A DNA stretch of 64,000 nt from JAXMAF01 sp046350555 (GTDB lineage: Bacteria; Planctomycetota; Phycisphaerae; Phycisphaerales; SM1A02). Positions 1-9,871 of the stretch are shown here, in pieces (the first letter of the stretch is position 1; every line of letters starts with the position of its first letter). The DNA lies in contig JAXMAF010000005.1 of NCBI GenBank assembly GCA_046350555.1, forward strand, positions 248,001 through 312,000. The letters run 5' to 3'. The position numbers were made by a program, and so were the translations under genes. The notes under the pieces are model-generated. The model had not been told where the DNA came from. It searched no databases and was given only the letters and a program-made list of their open reading frames with translations.

Positions 1-87
1 CTGGATCATGTCTTCCGCGAGCTGACCTCCTCCGACTCGTCGGCCGGCGCGATGACCGCGGCGCTCGCGAAGGGAGCGTCGCGATGA
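1..87 (+). CDS. ABC transporter ATP-binding protein, C-terminal end only (GldA-type)
   Basis: Only the last 28 codons lie in the window; the open frame runs in from the left edge and stops at TGA 85-87. The residues LDHVFRELTS match the usual C-terminal signature (VFxxLT) of ABC-2 family ATPases such as GldA and CcmA-like proteins. The stop overlaps the ATG of the permease gene in an ATGA arrangement, so the two are translationally coupled. The protein would be the cytoplasmic ATPase energising the GldF/GldG-type transporter encoded next. No catalytic motif is visible because the rest is outside the window, so the family call rests on this tail plus context. Confidence 0.6.
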   Translation: MDHVFRELTSSDSSAGAMTAALAKGASR

Positions 88-845
88 GCGAGGCGGCTGC
101 ATTCCCGAGGCGAGGCGGGCTGCGCGCCGTCTTCCGGCGCGAGTTCGCCGCATACTTCGCAACGCCGCTGGCGGCGGTCTTCCTGGTGATCTTCGTCGTG
201 CTCGCCGGCATCTTCACCTTCAACGTCGGAGGGCTCTATCCGCGCGGCCAGGCCGACCTCCGGCCGTTGTTCCAGGGCATGCCGTGGCTGTACCTCTTCC
301 TGGTGCCGGCCATCTCCATGCGCCTCTGGGCCGAGGAGCGACGGCAGGGGACGATCGAGCTGCTCGCGACGCTGCCGCTTCGGCTGCGCGACGTGGTCCT
401 CGGCAAGTTCCTCGCCGCATGGGCGTTCGCCATGCTTGCGTTGGCGCTGACGTTTCCGCTCTGGATCACCGTCGAGTACCTCGGGGCGCCGGATCGCGGG
501 GCGATCGTGGCCGGATACCTGGGCAGCGCGCTCATGGTCGGCGCCTTTCTCGCCATCGGCGCCGCGGTCTCGTCGCTCACCAAGAGCCAGGTCGTGGCGT
601 TCGTGCTCTGCGCCGCGGTCTGCTTCCTCTTCCTCATGGCGGGCTTCCCGGTCGTCCTCGACTTCCTGCGCGGGTGGGCGCCGCCGGGGATCGTCGACGC
701 GATCTCGTCGCTGAGCTTCCTCACGCGCTTCGAGTCGATCGTGCGCGGCGTGGTCGACGTGCGCGACGTGCTCTACTTCGGATCGGTGATCGTTGCGTTC
801 CTGCTGCTCAACGGCCTCTTCGTCGACTGGAGGAAGGGTTCCTGA
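84..845 (+). CDS. ABC-2 type transporter permease (GldF-like)
   Basis: A 253-residue integral membrane protein with about six hydrophobic segments. The first follows a short cytoplasmic N-terminus (about residues 25-45) and the last is near 230-247. The cytoplasmic motif EERRQGTIELLATLP (around residues 81-95) is characteristic of ABC-2 permeases of the GldF/NosY group. ATG 84 overlaps the stop of the upstream ATPase by 4 bp, and the gene ends 1 bp before the start of the GldG-like gene, so ATPase, permease, GldG and DUF4340 form one operon. In Bacteroidetes the homologues are linked to gliding; in planctomycetes the same module is common and its substrate is unknown. The membrane permease role is firm, the substrate is not known. 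Confidence 0.85.
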   Translation: MSEAAAFPRRGGLRAVFRREFAAYFATPLAAVFLVIFVVLAGIFTFNVGGLYPRGQADLRPLFQGMPWLYLFLVPAISMRLWAEERRQGTIELLATLPLRLRDVVLGKFLAAWAFAMLALALTFPLWITVEYLGAPDRGAIVAGYLGSALMVGAFLAIGAAVSSLTKSQVVAFVLCAAVCFLFLMAGFPVVLDFLRGWAPPGIVDAISSLSFLTRFESIVRGVVDVRDVLYFGSVIVAFLLLNGLFVDWRKGS

Positions 846-846
846 G

Positions 847-2813
847 ATGCGCGCCAAGACCTTCGCCGTCGCCGCCGTGGCGGCCGCCATCCTCGTTGGC
901 TTCGTCGCCTTCAACGTGCTCGCGGGCGCCGTCGTGCGCGGCGACCGACTGGACCTCACCGCCGACCGGCTCTACTCGCTCTCGCCGGGCGTGAAGCCTT
1001 TGCTGGCGCGGCTCGCCGAGCCGGTGCGGCTGGACCTGTACTACAGCCGCCGAGGCCGGGCGCGCGGTGCCGGCCGTGAACACCTTGCGCAGCGTGCGAG
1101 TTTCTCGAGGAGATCGTCGCCGCCTCCGGCGGAAAGCTCTCCCTGCGCGTGATCGACCCGCTGCCCTATTCGGAGGCCGAGGACGCGGCGGTCGCGGCTG
1201 GCCTCGCGTCGCTCTCCGTCGACGGGAGCGGGCGGACGCTGACCCTCGGGCTGGTCGCGGTCAACAGCGTCGACAGGCAGGAGACGATACAGTTCCTCGA
1301 TCCCCAGAAGGAGCCGTTCCTCGAATACGACGTGATCCGGCTCATCGAGTCGGTCGGGCGCACCGCGAGGCCGAAGGTTGGGCTTCTCACGTCGCTGCCG
1401 ATGGAGGGGTCGTTCGATCCGCGCACCCAGCGGCCGACACCGCCGTGGCAGGTGCTCGAGCAGATGCGCGAGCTCTACGACGTGACGATGATCCGGCCGG
1501 AGGAGGGTGCGCTGCCGGAAGGCCTCGACGTGCTGGTCATCGCGCACCCCAAGCACCTCGCCGAGCCGATGCTGCGCGCCATCGATGCCCACGCCCTGCG
1601 CGGCGGGCGCATCGTGGCGTTTCTCGATCCGCTCTGCGAGGCCGAGCAGGCGACCCAGCCGCCGGGCCAGTTCGGCGGCATGGACCGCACCAGCGACCTG
1701 GGCGGACTGCCCAGGGCGTGGGGAATCGAGTGGACGCGCGACGAAGTGGTCGGCGATCGCACCTTCGCGCAGCGCGTGCAGGCCCGCGGGCGCGGCGGCG
1801 CCGCGCAGGTGATGGACTATGTCATCTGGCTCGGCCTCTCGGGCGACGCCCTCAACCACGACGCGCCCGTCACGGGGGCGCTCTCGCGCGTGAACCTCGC
1901 GGCGGTCGGCGCGATCGCGAAGGTGGCCGACGCCACATCGACCGTGACGACCCTCATGCAGAGCAGCGCCGACTCGATGATGATCCCCACGGCGCGCGTC
2001 GCGACGATCCCCGATCCGGCCGGACTGCTCGCATCCTTCAGGGAGTCGGGTCGGCGCGAGGCGCTGGCCGTGCAGATCACCGGCGCCATCGGCAGCGCGT
2101 TCCCGGCGAGCGCCGCGGGCGCGCCGGGCACGGATCCCGCGGCGCCGCCGAGCGACACGGGATCGTCCGGGGCGGGCGCTTCGCCCGCGGCGCCGGCTTC
2201 GCCCGCGCCGGCGACCACTCCATCGGATGCGGCGCCGCGGGCGACCGCGCCGGCCGCGATCATCGTCGTCGCCGACGCGGACCTGCTCGCCGACGAGCTC
2301 TGGTTCAGCGAGGACCGGCTGGGTCCGGTCTCGCTCGGCTGGCGGACCATCGCCGACAACGGGGCGTTCGTGCTCAACGCCATCGAGCTGCTCTCGGGCG
2401 ACAGCGCGCTCCTCTCGCTCCGCGGGCGCGGGCAGGCCTCGCGTCCGTTCGAGCGCGTCGAGTCGATCCGGCGCGCGGCGGAGGCCCAGTACCTCTCGCG
2501 CGAGCAGCAGCTCCAGGACGAGATCCGCGATGTGCAGGAGAAGATCGCCGCGCTTCAGCGCGAGAAGTCGCCCGAGAACCGCCTCATCCTCTCGCCGGAG
2601 CAGGAGCAGGAGGTGAAGCGGCTCGAGGAGCAGGTCGTCGCGGCGCGCAAGGAGCTTCGGCAGGTTCAGTTCAACCTGCGCTCGTCCGTCGAGTCGCTCG
2701 GGACGCGGCTCATGTTCGTCAACGTGGTGGCGTGGCCGCTGGTGGTCGCCCTCGCCGCGGTCGGCTGGTCGCTCCGCCGCGCCGCGCGCACGCGCGCGGG
2801 AGGTCGCCCGTGA
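847..2813 (+). CDS. GldG-like ABC transporter auxiliary protein (frame disrupted near the N-terminus)
   Basis: Begins at ATG 847 with an N-terminal membrane anchor (hydrophobic stretch about residues 5-25) followed by the typical LDLTADRLYSLSPG segment of GldG/ABC-2 auxiliary proteins. The reading frame then changes three times within about 50 bp (near 1051, 1085 and 1097). Translating across these shifts restores the expected continuation (AVPAVNT, EFLEEIVAASGGKLSLRVIDP), after which about 1.7 kb is open without interruption. The body holds the GldG-type Rossmann-like domain (KVGLLTSLP, DVLVIAHPKHL), an Ala/Pro/Ser-rich linker around 2130-2260, a coiled coil near 2490-2680 and a C-terminal membrane helix. 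The stop overlaps the next start (GTGA). The clustered indels are probably sequence errors; otherwise the protein would be inactive. Confidence 0.8.
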
Positions 2814-4024
2814 GCGCCATGCTGCGGAAGCCGTGGTGGTTCGTGATCGCGGCGCTGGCGATCGTCGGCGTGGCGGTGATCGCCCAGCGCGCCCGCACGC
2901 CCGCGGCGCCGGCGGAGGGGGCGCCGCGACAGGGGCCGTTCCTTCCCTCGGTCCGTGACAAAGCCGACGCGATCGATCGGATCGAGGTGCAGCGCGGCTC
3001 GCGCACGATGCGGCTCGTGCGCACGAACGGGCAGTGGATTGCGCCCGACAAGGCCGACATGCCCGTCGAGCCCGAGCGGGTGCGCGACCTGCTCCGGGGC
3101 GTAGCCAACCTCGAGGTGGAGCAGGCGATGACCTCGAGCCGCGAGCGGCACGCCGATCTCGATCTCGAATGGTCGTCGCCGGCCGGTGGCGGCGCGACCG
3201 GCGCGGGGGCCGGCGCATCCGGGGAGGCGCCGCGCGGCGCAGCCGGTGCGACCTCGCGCGCCACGCTCCTCCGCCTCTTCGCCGAGGGAGAGCAGGCCCC
3301 GCTCGCGGAGATCGTGGTCGGCAAGACGCGATTCAGTCCGAAGGCGGTCTACGTGCGTCGACTCGGCGAGGACCAGACGTGGCGCTGCGCCGGCGAGGTG
3401 CCGGTCGACATCGACGCGGTCCGCCTGATGAACCCGGTCCTCGTCGAGCTCCCTGCGGAGTCGCTCGACGCGATCAACTGGAGTGGCGCGTCCGGCGGAC
3501 CCAGCGCAATCGTGCGGCGCGACGCGGGCGGCGGCTGGGTGGTGGAGGGCGACGTCGCCGCCGAGCGCAGGTCGGAGGCGGCGCGGGTGCTGCCCGAGCT
3601 CTTCGCCCGACTCGAGTTCGACGATGTCCGTCGCGCGCCGGCGTCGCCGGATGCGCCGTTGGCGACAATCACCGGCGCCATCGGCGATCGCACGATCGCG
3701 ATCGAGCTTCTTCCGGACGCGACGCCGGGCGCCGACGCGAGCGCCGCCGCGCCGAAGGCGACCTCGGGCGCGGGGCATTGGTATCGCGTGGTCGTCGGAC
3801 CGACCGCGCCGGGAGTTGGCACCGCGGCGCCATCCGCGGAGATCGTGGCGAAGCTCGAGGCGATCGCGGCGCGGACCGCCGGTCGCGAGTTCCGGCTTCC
3901 GACGTGGCGCTCGACGCGCCTCGACGGTCTGATGGCCGCGCCGTCGCCGAACGATGCGACGCCGGCGCCCGTCGGCGAAGGCGAGTCGGGGCCCTCGGGC
4001 AACGACGTCGTCGACGAGCCGTAA
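2810..4024 (+). CDS. DUF4340 domain-containing membrane-anchored protein
   Basis: 404 residues from GTG 2810, which overlaps the upstream stop by 4 bp; an in-frame ATG at 2819 is an alternative. There is one N-terminal transmembrane helix (WWFVIAALAIVGVAVIA, about residues 8-24), with the rest predicted outside the cytoplasm. The segment ADAIDRIEVQRG...RTNGQWIAP is the DUF4340 signature, and a second related stretch follows around 3300-3480 (LAEIVVGKTRFSPKAVYVRR). DUF4340 proteins almost always follow GldG-type genes, as here, and are thought to be accessory subunits of that ABC system. Two Gly/Ala-rich stretches (about 3185-3250 and 3725-3780) look like flexible linkers. The molecular function is unknown. 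Confidence 0.8.
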   Translation: MSAMLRKPWWFVIAALAIVGVAVIAQRARTPAAPAEGAPRQGPFLPSVRDKADAIDRIEVQRGSRTMRLVRTNGQWIAPDKADMPVEPERVRDLLRGVANLEVEQAMTSSRERHADLDLEWSSPAGGGATGAGAGASGEAPRGAAGATSRATLLRLFAEGEQAPLAEIVVGKTRFSPKAVYVRRLGEDQTWRCAGEVPVDIDAVRLMNPVLVELPAESLDAINWSGASGGPSAIVRRDAGGGWVVEGDVAAERRSEAARVLPELFARLEFDDVRRAPASPDAPLATITGAIGDRTIAIELLPDATPGADASAAAPKATSGAGHWYRVVVGPTAPGVGTAAPSAEIVAKLEAIAARTAGREFRLPTWRSTRLDGLMAAPSPNDATPAPVGEGESGPSGNDVVDEP

Positions 4025-4171
4025 GTAAAGGGTTCCTCGAGCGACCCAGATCGGCGCCGCCGCGCGCCCCGTCCGGGCGCGACGGGCATGGACGGCGCCC
4101 GACGTTGCCTGTGAAGCGAACCTGTTCCAGTTCCGCCGAGCGCCCGGCCTCGTCTGCGGTAGGCTGTCCGC

Positions 4172-7100
4172 ATGTTCACCTTCCGTCTTCCATGCGGCCA
4201 TGCAGGGCGATCGAACCGTTCCAACGCCGGCTGGGGTCGGCGCGCGGCGATGGTCGTCGCGTTCGCCATCGCCGCCGTTGCGCCGATGGTCCACGGCGCC
4301 GACGGCGCTCCTGGCGAGCGGGGCTTCTACCAGCAGCCCACGCTCTTCGGCGATCGCCTCGTCTTCGTGAGCGAGGGCGACCTCTGGTCGGCGACGCTCC
4401 CGAGCGATCCGGCTCTTCCCATCGCTGCGCACCGGCTGACGGCGACAAGCGGCGCCGAGGGTTGGCCGTGCTTCAGCCCGGATGGCGCGTCGCTGGCCTT
4501 TGCGGCGGAGCGCGACGGCAACACCGACGTCTACGTGATGCCCGTCGACGGCGGTCCGCCTCGGCGATTGACGTTCCATCCGGGACCCGATGTTCCGCTG
4601 GCATGGACCCCCGACGGCAAGTCGGTGGTCTTCCGCTCGGCGCGCACGAATCCACTCGGTCGCACGACGCTGTGGCGCGTCGAGATCCAAGGGGGAACGG
4701 CGACCGAGTTCGCCTTTGGCGAGTGCTCGCTGGCGAGCTTCGACAGTGCCGGCGCGCGCATCGCCTTCACGCGCTGGTCGAACGAGACGTGGAACTGGCG
4801 CAACTATCGCGGCGGCACGGCGCCCGACCTTTGGCTCTGGGATGTTGCCGCGGGGCGCGGCACGCGACTGGTCAAGGACCCGGCCAACGACCTCTTTCCG
4901 ATGTTCTACTCGACGGGCGGCGCGGCGGAACGTGTCGCCTTCGCCTCCGATCGCGACGGCCAGATGAACATCTGGTCGGTCGACGCCACCGGCGGCGACC
5001 TTCGGCAGCACACCCGCTTCAGGCCGGTGGCGGGCGAACCGACGGCGATCGACGGCTACGACGTGCGCTGGCCGCGGCGCGACGCGGCGACCAACGCGAC
5101 ACGGGTCGTCTTCGCCCAGGGGGCTCGCCTGGCGATCGTCGACCTGAAGGACGACTCGATCCGCCGGCTCGATGTGACGCTCGCCGGCGACCGGCCGCAG
5201 ACGCTCGCGCGCTTCGTCGACCCGATGCCCACGCTGACGGAGTTCGCGCTCGACGGAACGGGATCGCGCCTGGTCATCGGCTCTCGCGGCGAGTTCGTGA
5301 GCGTGCCCGTCGGCGATCCGAAGCTTGGCAGCCGTCTCGGCGCCGTGCAGCTCACCAGGTCGTCCGCGGCGCGGGAGTGGGGAGCGACGATCGTGCGGGC
5401 GCCCGACGGCGAGGCGGCGCCGAAGGATCGCGCGAAGGATGCAGGCAAGCCGGGTGCGAAGGCGAAGGCGGGCAAGGGCGGCCATGCCGAACATGCCGAA
5501 CATGCCCAACATGCCGAGCACGACGGCGACTCCTCCGAGCGCGTCGTCTTCATCACCGACGCCGGCGGCGAACAGCAGATTGCGCAGATGCCGCTCGATG
5601 GAAGCTCGCCCGCGAAGGTGCTCACCGATCTTCCCGCGGCGTGGCTGATGCCGCCGCAGGCGTCGCCCGATGGCCGCTACATCGCCTTCGGCGACATGGA
5701 CCTGAACCTGTGGCTCTTCGACACCACGACGCGCGAGAAGCGGCTCGTGGACACCGCCGCCGGCGGCGAGATCAACGACTATCGCTTCTCGCCCGACAGC
5801 CGCTGGCTTGTATACACGAAGCCGCTGGCCAACGGCTACAGCAGCGTGATGCTCCATTCGATCGAGGCGAGGTCGGTCACGCCGGTGAGCGACGGGCTCT
5901 CCAGCGACAGCAATCCGCGCTGGGATCCGCGAGGGAAGTACCTGTACCTGCTCTCGAAGCGCCACTTCAATCCGATCCTCTCCGAGGTGGACATGGAGCA
6001 TGCGTTCACGCGCATGACCGAGATCACCGCGTATCCGCTGGCGAAGGATGCGCCGCCGCCGACGCGCGAGGCGTTCCACGCCGCTGGACTCGAGATCGAC
6101 GAGTGGGCGAGCGGCGACGAGGACGAGGATGAGGACGCCGACGATGCCGCCGCCGAGGCTGGCGCGACGAAGGGGACGAGCGCGGTCGCGCCGACGAAGG
6201 ACGCGTCGAGCCAGTTGACAGGGGGCCAGGCGACAGGGGACCCGGCGAAGAAGGCGACGAAGGGCGACGCCGATGCGAAGAAGGCGCCGCCGCCGCTGGT
6301 CGTCGATCCGGAGGGCATCGACAAGCGCCGCTTCCGGCTTGGAGTCGACGCGGGCAACTACGCGAACCTCGAAGCGATCCGGGGCGGCGTGCTCTTCGTC
6401 TCCCGCCCCGTGAAGGGCATGGCCGACGACGTCTGGCCGGCGCCGCTGATGGGGGTGGCCGATGGCACCCTGAAGCGGTTCGACGCGGCCGACGTCGAGA
6501 CGACGACGATCGCGCCGGAGGTCGGACCGTTCGCGATCAGCGGCGACGCGCGGAAGTGCGCGTTCCGCAAGGGCGACGAGTTCGTCGTGCGCGGCGTCGA
6601 CGGCTCGGAGGAGGAGGGCGATGGCGGCGGCGCGAAGGGCGGTGGGTCCAAGGGGGACGGCGCGAAGGGGAAGAAGAAGGATGGCGTCGATGTCGCCGAG
6701 GTGCGCATGCAGATCGACCCGCGCGTCGAGTGGAGGCAGATCCTGGACGAGGCGTGGCGGCTTCAGCGCGACTTCTACTGGGATCCGAACATGCGCGGAC
6801 TCGACTGGAAGGCGGTGCGGGAGAAGTACGTCGCGCTGCTTCCGCGCGTCGGAACGCGCAGCGAGCTGAACACGCTGGTGGGCATGCTGATCGGCGAGCT
6901 CGGGACGAGCCACACCTACGTGTGGGGCGGCGAGCAGGCGATTCCCGGCGTCGATCCGGAGCCGGTGAAGGTCGGTCAGCTCGGCGTGGATCTCGTGCGC
7001 GATGGCGATGCGCTGCGCATCGAGCGCATCCTGCCCGACCATCCATGGGATGCGCGCTACCGCAGTCCGCTCGCCGCGGCGTGGCTGCGCGTGAAGCCCG

Positions 7101-7921
7101 GGATGTACCTGCTCGCGATCGACGGCCAGCCGATCGGCCCGCGCACGACCGCGGACGAGCTGCTCCAGAACCGCGCCGGCAAGCCGGTGCGGCTCACGCT
7201 GGCCGACGATGCGGCGGGCGCCGGCCGCCGCGACCTCGAGATCGTGGCGCTGGCCGACGAGCAGCCGCTCCGCTACTCGGCCTGGGTCGAGGCGAATCGC
7301 CGGCGCGTCGACGAGGCCTCCGGCGGCGCGCTCGGGTACATGCACCTGCCCGACATGGACAGCGATGGACTCATCGCCTTCAGCCAGCTCTTCTTCCCGC
7401 AGGTCGACAAGAAGGGCCTGGTGGTCGACATCCGCGACAACGGCGGCGGCTTCGTGAGCCAGATGATCATCGCGCGGCTCAACCGCAAGGTGTGGGCGTT
7501 CGACAAGCCGCGGCACGGCGCGGTGCAGCGCTATCCGCTGCGGGCGCTCGATGGGCACCTCGCGACGATCATCGACGAGCACGCCGGCAGCGATGGCGAC
7601 ATCTTCCCGGAGTCGTTCCGCATCCTCGGACTCGGTCCGCTCATCGGCACGCGCACATGGGGCGGTGTCGTGGGCATCCGCGGCGACAAGCCCTTCGTGG
7701 ACATGGGGCTCTCCACGCAGCCGGAATTCGCGTGGTGGGAGCCGAAGCGCGGCTGGTCCCTCGAGAACAGCGGCGTGGCGCCGGACATCGAGGTCGAGGT
7801 CACGCCGGACGACCGCGCCGCGAACCGCGACCCGCAGCTCGAGAGGACGATCCAGGTGCTGCTGGAGAAACTCAAGGAGGATCCAAGGAACCCGCCGCAG
7901 CCACCGGCGGCGGGGCGGTAG
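4172..7921 (+). CDS. Exported Tricorn-type serine protease (S41 family)
   Basis: 1249 residues. A signal peptide is visible (RRAAMVVAFAIAAVAPMVHG, about residues 24-43), so this homologue is probably exported, unlike archaeal cytosolic Tricorn. Order: six- and seven-bladed propeller repeats (many SPDG blades) over about residues 50-650, a low-complexity acidic/Lys insert (about 650-705), more propeller, a C1 helical region, a PDZ domain (about 935-1020) and the S41 catalytic domain. The catalytic set known from Tricorn is present: Ser913-His914 (TSHTYVWGG), nucleophile Ser1140 (AGSDGD) and Glu1198 (LENSGVAPD); the VDIRDNGGG strand precedes it. The family degrades oligopeptides of roughly proteasome-product size. 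An HAE-repeat insert sits at about 439-452. Single gene, no operon partner. Confidence 0.92.
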   Translation: MFTFRLPCGHAGRSNRSNAGWGRRAAMVVAFAIAAVAPMVHGADGAPGERGFYQQPTLFGDRLVFVSEGDLWSATLPSDPALPIAAHRLTATSGAEGWPCFSPDGASLAFAAERDGNTDVYVMPVDGGPPRRLTFHPGPDVPLAWTPDGKSVVFRSARTNPLGRTTLWRVEIQGGTATEFAFGECSLASFDSAGARIAFTRWSNETWNWRNYRGGTAPDLWLWDVAAGRGTRLVKDPANDLFPMFYSTGGAAERVAFASDRDGQMNIWSVDATGGDLRQHTRFRPVAGEPTAIDGYDVRWPRRDAATNATRVVFAQGARLAIVDLKDDSIRRLDVTLAGDRPQTLARFVDPMPTLTEFALDGTGSRLVIGSRGEFVSVPVGDPKLGSRLGAVQLTRSSAAREWGATIVRAPDGEAAPKDRAKDAGKPGAKAKAGKGGHAEHAEHAQHAEHDGDSSERVVFITDAGGEQQIAQMPLDGSSPAKVLTDLPAAWLMPPQASPDGRYIAFGDMDLNLWLFDTTTREKRLVDTAAGGEINDYRFSPDSRWLVYTKPLANGYSSVMLHSIEARSVTPVSDGLSSDSNPRWDPRGKYLYLLSKRHFNPILSEVDMEHAFTRMTEITAYPLAKDAPPPTREAFHAAGLEIDEWASGDEDEDEDADDAAAEAGATKGTSAVAPTKDASSQLTGGQATGDPAKKATKGDADAKKAPPPLVVDPEGIDKRRFRLGVDAGNYANLEAIRGGVLFVSRPVKGMADDVWPAPLMGVADGTLKRFDAADVETTTIAPEVGPFAISGDARKCAFRKGDEFVVRGVDGSEEEGDGGGAKGGGSKGDGAKGKKKDGVDVAEVRMQIDPRVEWRQILDEAWRLQRDFYWDPNMRGLDWKAVREKYVALLPRVGTRSELNTLVGMLIGELGTSHTYVWGGEQAIPGVDPEPVKVGQLGVDLVRDGDALRIERILPDHPWDARYRSPLAAAWLRVKPGMYLLAIDGQPIGPRTTADELLQNRAGKPVRLTLADDAAGAGRRDLEIVALADEQPLRYSAWVEANRRRVDEASGGALGYMHLPDMDSDGLIAFSQLFFPQVDKKGLVVDIRDNGGGFVSQMIIARLNRKVWAFDKPRHGAVQRYPLRALDGHLATIIDEHAGSDGDIFPESFRILGLGPLIGTRTWGGVVGIRGDKPFVDMGLSTQPEFAWWEPKRGWSLENSGVAPDIEVEVTPDDRAANRDPQLERTIQVLLEKLKEDPRNPPQPPAAGR

Positions 7922-8014
7922 GGCGCGTCCACTTCGATTCTCGCGCCGAACCCCGGGTGGCATCGGTCCGGATTCGCGCTTCACCCCGCGCCCCTTTGCT
8001 GCGAAGATGCCTCG

Positions 8015-9133
8015 GTGACCAACGACCCGACGAGTTTCTCCCGCCGCACCTTCCTGGCGGCCGGCGCCGCGTTCGCCGCGGGAAGCCTCGCCCACGGTTC
8101 CCCGCGGATCCGCACCGACGACAAGGCCGGCGCGAAGCGCCCCGTCGTCGGTGACGGGGCGTTCACCTACGAGTGCATTCACGACTGGGCGACGCCGCCG
8201 GCCGAGATCGCCTTCGGCAACACGCATGGGGTGGCGGTCGATCGCGACGGACTCGTCTACATCAAGCACACGGTGCACGCGTCGAGCGCGAAGCCCGACG
8301 CGATCTGCGTCTTCGATCCGCAGGGCGCCTTCGTCCGTTCGTTCGGCGCCGAGTTCAGGGGCGGGGCCCACGGACTGCTGCTCTCGCGCGAGCCCGCGGG
8401 CGACTTCCTCTACCTCGCCGACTGCGGGCGAGGCGTGGTGGTGAAGACCGACCTGCGCGGCAACGAGGTGTGGCGGCGCGGCGTGCCGGATGCGTCCGGC
8501 CTCTACGGCGCCGCCGGGGAGTACAAGCCAACCAATGTGGCGATCGTTCCGCACGACGCCTCGTCGCCAGGCGCGAAGCCGTTCGCCGGACACTTCTTCG
8601 TGGCCGACGGCTATGGGAAGAGCTGGATCCACCACTACGACGCCGACGCGAACTACGTGCGTTCCTTCGGCGGTCCGGGCAAGGAGCGCGGTCAGGTCGC
8701 GTGTCCGCACGGCATCTTCCTCGACACTCGACAGGGCGAGCCACGGCTCGTCGTCGCCGATCGATCGAACCATCGGCTCCAGTACTTCTCGCTCGATGGG
8801 CGCCATCTCGGCCTCACGACCGCGGAGCTGCGCTCGCCATGCCACTTCGACCAGCGCGGCGCCGGGGCAGGCGGGGTCGGGGGCGGCGACGCCCGCGGAC
8901 CGCTCCTGCTCATCCCCGACCTCGACGCCCGCGTCACGATCTTCGACCGCGACGACAAGCTCGTCGTGCACCTCGGCGACGGCGAGAACTACGGCCTGCG
9001 CGACAAGCCGCGCGAGCAGTTCGTGCCGGGCAGGTTCATCGCGCCGCACAGCGCGTGCTGGACGGCCGAAGGCGACATCCTCGTGGTCGAGTGGGTGGAG
9101 GTCGGCCGCGTCACGAAGCTCCGCCACGTGTGA
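8015..9133 (+). CDS. Tat-exported NHL-type six-bladed beta-propeller protein
   Basis: 372 residues from GTG 8015. The N-terminus SFSRRTFLAAGAAFAAG is a twin-arginine signal (SRRTFL), so the folded protein is exported. The remainder is built of NHL-like blades: NTHGVAVDRDGLVYI, GGAHGLLLSREPAGDFLYLAD, GQVACPHGIFLD and a closing blade HSACWTAEGDILVVEW. These proteins resemble the propeller of peptidyl-alpha-hydroxyglycine alpha-amidating lyase and are abundant in planctomycetes, often with sugar or heme domains; no catalytic function can be assigned. The gene sits 94 bp after the Tricorn gene in the same orientation. The start is chosen because it places the RR motif about 10 residues in; no better ATG exists nearby. 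Confidence 0.8.
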   Translation: MTNDPTSFSRRTFLAAGAAFAAGSLAHGSPRIRTDDKAGAKRPVVGDGAFTYECIHDWATPPAEIAFGNTHGVAVDRDGLVYIKHTVHASSAKPDAICVFDPQGAFVRSFGAEFRGGAHGLLLSREPAGDFLYLADCGRGVVVKTDLRGNEVWRRGVPDASGLYGAAGEYKPTNVAIVPHDASSPGAKPFAGHFFVADGYGKSWIHHYDADANYVRSFGGPGKERGQVACPHGIFLDTRQGEPRLVVADRSNHRLQYFSLDGRHLGLTTAELRSPCHFDQRGAGAGGVGGGDARGPLLLIPDLDARVTIFDRDDKLVVHLGDGENYGLRDKPREQFVPGRFIAPHSACWTAEGDILVVEWVEVGRVTKLRHV

Positions 9134-9215
9134 TGCCGCGGCGCGTGCCGAGCCGATCCCTTGCGGTAAGTCGAGCGCTCCGGGCGGCTCCGCCGCACGC
9201 TCGCGCCGGCGCGAA

Positions 9216-9235
9216 CGGCCCGCGATGGCGGGCCG
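9216..9235. terminator. GC-rich hairpin between the NHL gene and the MgtC gene
   Basis: A perfect 8-bp stem (CGGCCCGC paired with GCGGGCCG) with a 4-nt loop lies in the 136-bp gap. There is no following T-run, so it is at best a weak or factor-assisted terminator, or an RNA stabiliser. Confidence 0.35.
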
Positions 9236-9269
9236 GGCGTGAACGCTTCACCGAACCTGCACGAGAACC

Positions 9270-9770
9270 ATGCCGATCCTCCCGTCCGTCGCCGAACAGG
9301 TGCTCGCTCCGCTCGAGGCGTGCGCACGCCTCGGCATCGCCGCGGTGCTTGGTGGGGCGATCGGACTCAACCGCGAGCGTCGGCGCGGGCTCGCGGGGCT
9401 GCGCACGCACACGATCGTCGCGCTGGGCTCGGCGGCGGTCGTGCTCTTCGCGGCCGATTCAGGCCTCGGCCCCGACGCGCGGAGCCGCGTCATGCAAGGC
9501 ATCCTCCAAGGGGTCGGCTTCCTCGGCGCCGGGACGATCGTGCAGATGTCCCACAAGGGCGAGGTGCGCGGCCTGACCACCGCCTCGACCGTCTGGTTCG
9601 TCGCCGTGCTCGGCATCGGTGCGGCGGTCGCGCCGATCTGGCTGCCGATCGCCGCGACCGCGACGGCCCTGTTGGTGCTCGGTCCGCTGGAGATGCTGGA
9701 ACGGCGGCTCGAGCGCACGTACCGGCCGAGCGGCGACATGGAGCCGCGCGAGCCGGACGAGCCGCTGTAG
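9270..9770 (+). CDS. MgtC/SapB family membrane protein
   Basis: 166 residues with four to five hydrophobic helices. The N-terminal LGGAIGLNRERRRGLAGLRTH and the following GVGFLGAGTIVQ and VRGLTTASTVWFVAVLGIG are the conserved signature of MgtC/SapB proteins (the R-x5-G-L-R-T-H and GAGTI...TTAA-like motifs). In Salmonella, MgtC modulates the F1Fo ATPase and magnesium stress; in most bacteria the role is undefined. The protein is shorter than Salmonella MgtC because it lacks the C-terminal soluble ACT-like domain, which is usual for the SapB subgroup. The gene stands alone on the plus strand, converging with the thioredoxin gene. Confidence 0.9.
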   Translation: MPILPSVAEQVLAPLEACARLGIAAVLGGAIGLNRERRRGLAGLRTHTIVALGSAAVVLFAADSGLGPDARSRVMQGILQGVGFLGAGTIVQMSHKGEVRGLTTASTVWFVAVLGIGAAVAPIWLPIAATATALLVLGPLEMLERRLERTYRPSGDMEPREPDEPL

Positions 9771-9871
9771 CGGCCACCCCGACGGCCGCTTCCATCGTCG
9801 CGGCAGCGCGACGAGGCCACATCGAAAATCGTTGCCAGCGCACGCGCCGAACCGTCAGCCGATCCTGTCGC

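Noticed and set aside
2666..9127. A 2,153-codon open frame on the minus strand opposite the GldG, DUF4340, Tricorn and NHL genes
   Set aside because: It is the antisense shadow of well-supported plus-strand genes in very GC-rich DNA, where stops are rare. Composition is Arg/Ala/His-rich without any domain.
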